From: DATAAM01 sp036260075
GTDB lineage: Bacteria > Actinomycetota > Acidimicrobiia > Acidimicrobiales > JAHWLA01
Reading direction: 5' to 3'
DNA: 8,284 nt
Assembly (NCBI GenBank): GCA_036260075.1
Contig: DATAAM010000005.1
Location: 1 to 8,284 of the forward strand
Shown piece by piece: positions 6,597 to 8,284 of this stretch. The notes below the pieces were generated by a model that was not told the origin of the DNA, did not search any database, and saw only the letters and a program-made list of their open reading frames with translations. Position 1 is the first letter of the stretch; each line of letters begins with the position of its first letter. The position numbers were made by a program, and so were the translations under genes.

Positions 6597-8161
6597 CCCC
6601 ACGCCGTCGCCGATCCCACTTGGTCGGTTTCGTGATCCTGGCGCTGCTGACCGCCGGCTGTGCCTCGACCGCCCAGCGGGCCAAGGAGGCGCGCGGCAAG
6701 GTGCACGCAGGCGATCCCGAGGGCACGGTCGGCGTGGAGGGCGCGCTGCCCGAGGGGACCGAGGGCGAGGTGGGAACGGCGACGTCGTCCGTCGGGACGT
6801 CGGGACCGACGGGCAAGGGGAAGACGGGGGCCCGGGGCGCCACCGGCACGGGGGCCGCGGGCACCGGCACGGGCACCGGGACCGGGGGCACCGGCACCGG
6901 CGGCACCGGGGGCGGGGGAGGCGGCGGTGGTGGTGGCAGCGGCGGCTACGTCCTCGGGCAGGGCGTGACCGCCACCGAGATCAAGATCGGCCTCCAGGTG
7001 AACGCGCCGATCGACTACGCCGCCTTCGGGGGCCGAGGGAGCAACGGCGACGACCAGAAGACGTCGCAGGCCGTGGTCGACCACATCAACAAGACAGGCG
7101 GGATCGCCGGGCGCAAGGTCGTGCCCGTGTACCACATCACCGACACGAACAGCGGCACCTTCGCCGCCCAGGCGGAGGCCGCGTGCGCCGACTTCGTGGA
7201 CGACAAGAAGGTGTTCGCCGCCATCTCCACCACCAACGCGGGCGAGCCCGCCCAGTGCTACGCCAACCGCGGGATGCCCTACATCAGCCACAAGCGCGGC
7301 TTCTACCCGGCCGAGTACTTCCAGCGCATGGCCGGGAGCCTGTACACGCCGGGGCGGATGGGCATCACCCGGTGGACGGTGGCATACGTCGACGCCCTGG
7401 TGGAGCAGGGCTACTTCGCCGGGGGCGCCAAGGTGGCGCTGCTGCGCTACGACCACCCCGACTTCGACAAGCTCACCGACCAGGTGCTCAAGCCGCGGCT
7501 GGCCGCCCGCGGCGTCACGCTGGCCGACGAGTTCCGCGCCGCCACGCCGGGCAGCGTGGCCGGGCTGAGCGACACGGCGGCCTCGGCCAGCGCCGCCGTG
7601 GTCCGGTTCCGCGCCAACGGCATCACGCACGTGATGTTCTACGAGATCGGCGGCGTGCTGCCGTTCTTCTTCATGCCACAGGCGGAGAGCCAGGCGAACT
7701 GGCGGCCGCGCTACGCCATGACCACGGCCATGCTGCCGCAGTTCCAGAAGGCCAACGTGCCCGAACCTCAGCTCCACCGCACGGTGGGCATCGGCTGGGT
7801 GCCCGCCGACGACCTGGCCGCTCCGGAGGATCCGGGCGGCAACCCCAACACCGAGCTGTGCAAGCAGATCTGGGCCAACGCGGGCATCACGCCCACCACC
7901 CGCATCAACCTCGGCAGCGCCCTCGGGTACTGCGACTCGTTGCTCTTCCTCAAGGCGGCGCTCGACCGCACGACCAACCTCACCGTCGCGGGGCTGAAGG
8001 CGGCCGTGGAGGGCTTGGGCGACAGCTTCAACTCGCCGCTGACGTTCGCCACCCGCTTCGGCCCGGGCCGCTACGACGGGCCGACCCTGTACCGCAACCT
8101 GGAGTACTTCGCCGACTGCAAGTGCTTCAAGTACACCAGCGGTCCCAAGCCCGCCCCCTGA
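6593..8161 (+). CDS. Substrate-binding lipoprotein, branched-chain amino acid ABC transporter type (Peripla_BP_6-like)
   Basis: The 522-residue protein starts with RRRR, a hydrophobic segment (10-21) and a lipobox-type LLTAGC with Cys23 as the lipidation site, so it should be anchored outside the membrane. Residues ~24-118 form a low-complexity linker, Gly/Thr/Glu-rich, ending in Gly-Thr repeats and a run of ten Gly (106-115). From ~119 a type 1 periplasmic-binding fold begins: VTATEIKIGLQV, then VVDHINKTGGIAGRKVVPVYHITDTNSG, close in form to LivJ/amide-binding proteins, and later VALLRYDHPDF and a bilobal remainder. Such proteins capture a ligand for an ABC importer or act as sensors. No permease or ATPase gene is in this window, so its partner is elsewhere or just outside. 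The start ATG 6593 overlaps the dioxygenase stop by 4 bp and has GAGGAG (6580-6585) at good spacing, so it is the second gene of that unit. The ligand is probably linked to the dioxygenase substrate, which is inference. Confidence 0.88.
   Translation: MTPRRRRSHLVGFVILALLTAGCASTAQRAKEARGKVHAGDPEGTVGVEGALPEGTEGEVGTATSSVGTSGPTGKGKTGARGATGTGAAGTGTGTGTGGTGTGGTGGGGGGGGGGSGGYVLGQGVTATEIKIGLQVNAPIDYAAFGGRGSNGDDQKTSQAVVDHINKTGGIAGRKVVPVYHITDTNSGTFAAQAEAACADFVDDKKVFAAISTTNAGEPAQCYANRGMPYISHKRGFYPAEYFQRMAGSLYTPGRMGITRWTVAYVDALVEQGYFAGGAKVALLRYDHPDFDKLTDQVLKPRLAARGVTLADEFRAATPGSVAGLSDTAASASAAVVRFRANGITHVMFYEIGGVLPFFFMPQAESQANWRPRYAMTTAMLPQFQKANVPEPQLHRTVGIGWVPADDLAAPEDPGGNPNTELCKQIWANAGITPTTRINLGSALGYCDSLLFLKAALDRTTNLTVAGLKAAVEGLGDSFNSPLTFATRFGPGRYDGPTLYRNLEYFADCKCFKYTSGPKPAP
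6840..6946 (+). repeat. Low-complexity GGC/ACC repeat tract encoding a Gly-Thr and poly-Gly linker
   Basis: Imperfect tandem repeats of Gly (GGC/GGG) and Thr (ACC/ACG) codons run through this stretch, ending in ten Gly codons, Ser and two Gly. The G-runs at 6850-6854, 6859-6861, 6871-6873, 6878-6880, 6884-6888, 6908-6912 and 6914-6918 could form a G-quadruplex on the coding strand. Such tracts are prone to length change by slippage. The encoded linker would act as a flexible tether for the lipoprotein. Confidence 0.8.
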
Positions 8162-8180
8162 CCGAAGCCACCCGACCACG

Positions 8181-8230
8181 GTTCTGGGGGAGGGATCCCC
8201 GCGCATGCGCCGGGATCCCTCCCCCAGAAC
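8181..8230. terminator. Perfect 19-bp hairpin, probable bidirectional terminator
   Basis: The arms at 8181-8199 and 8212-8230 are perfect reverse complements. The 12-nt centre itself contains the palindrome GCGCATGCGC (8201-8210). It lies 20 bp after the lipoprotein stop and about 22 bp from the end of a probable - strand gene. No U-run follows on either strand, so it is an L-shaped (U-less) hairpin, a type common in GC-rich actinobacteria. It probably ends both convergent transcripts. Confidence 0.7.
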
Positions 8231-8252
8231 GAGAGAGACGAGCGAGGGAGGC

Positions 8253-8284
8253 TCAGGCCTTGACCCAGTCGCCCGTCTCGCGGT
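8253..8284 (-). CDS. C-terminal end of a convergent - strand gene (partial)
   Basis: Reading the - strand from the window edge gives an open frame ending in the residues R-E-T-G-D-W-V-K-A and a TGA stop (complement of 8253-8255). Its position just past the bidirectional hairpin, with a plausible GC-biased codon pattern, supports a real gene end. Only nine complete codons are visible, so the product cannot be identified. Confidence 0.4.
   Translation of the reverse strand, partial: RETGDWVKA

Noticed and set aside
6840..6946. Short repeats resembling a CRISPR or VNTR array
   Set aside because: The repeats are imperfect codon-level Gly/Thr repeats within an intact reading frame, with no regular unit and spacer structure.

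Overview
This is a GC-rich, gene-dense window with G/C-ending codons, GTG starts, overlapping genes and what look like leaderless promoters. That profile fits a high-GC actinobacterium. The gene content (phytanoyl-CoA-dioxygenase-like proteins, a CaiC-like acyl-CoA ligase, and a lipoprotein with a Gly/Thr-rich linker before a type 1 periplasmic-binding domain) reminds me of Acidimicrobiia or relatives, but that placement is an inference. No tRNA, rRNA, CRISPR array or insertion sequence was seen.

Layout on the + strand: (1) a secreted CocE/X-Pro-peptidase-like protein (1-1890) overlaps by 13 bp (2) a class I adenylate-forming acyl-CoA ligase (1878-3473). An AT-rich 67-bp promoter region then precedes (3) a PhyH-family Fe(II)/2-oxoglutarate dioxygenase (3541-4485), overlapped by (4) a small SCP2-like protein (4478-4912). 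A hairpin follows, then (5) a TetR regulator (4981-5595). Next is (6) a second, closely similar PhyH dioxygenase (5637-6596), joined by an ATGA overlap to (7) a substrate-binding lipoprotein (6593-8161). The window closes with a perfect 19-bp hairpin (8181-8230) and the last codons of a probable convergent - strand gene.

The genes suggest handling of a hydrophobic carboxylic acid or similar lipid: capture at the cell surface by the lipoprotein, activation to a CoA thioester by the ligase, presentation by the SCP2-like carrier, and oxidation by one of two paralogous dioxygenases. The TetR protein lies between the two dioxygenase units. A 10+10 bp inverted repeat with a 12-bp centre sits at the 3' end of tetR and includes the whole -35 hexamer of the second dioxygenase promoter, making it the best operator candidate. 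The substrate and the pathway are not visible in the sequence.

The most notable points are: the inverted repeat placed exactly on a promoter; three start codons lying 6-7 nt after a -10-like hexamer (leaderless transcripts); an alpha/beta hydrolase whose nucleophile Ser appears replaced by Gly; and the pairing of a PhyH dioxygenase with an SCP2-like protein, which resembles the mammalian phytanoyl-CoA system.
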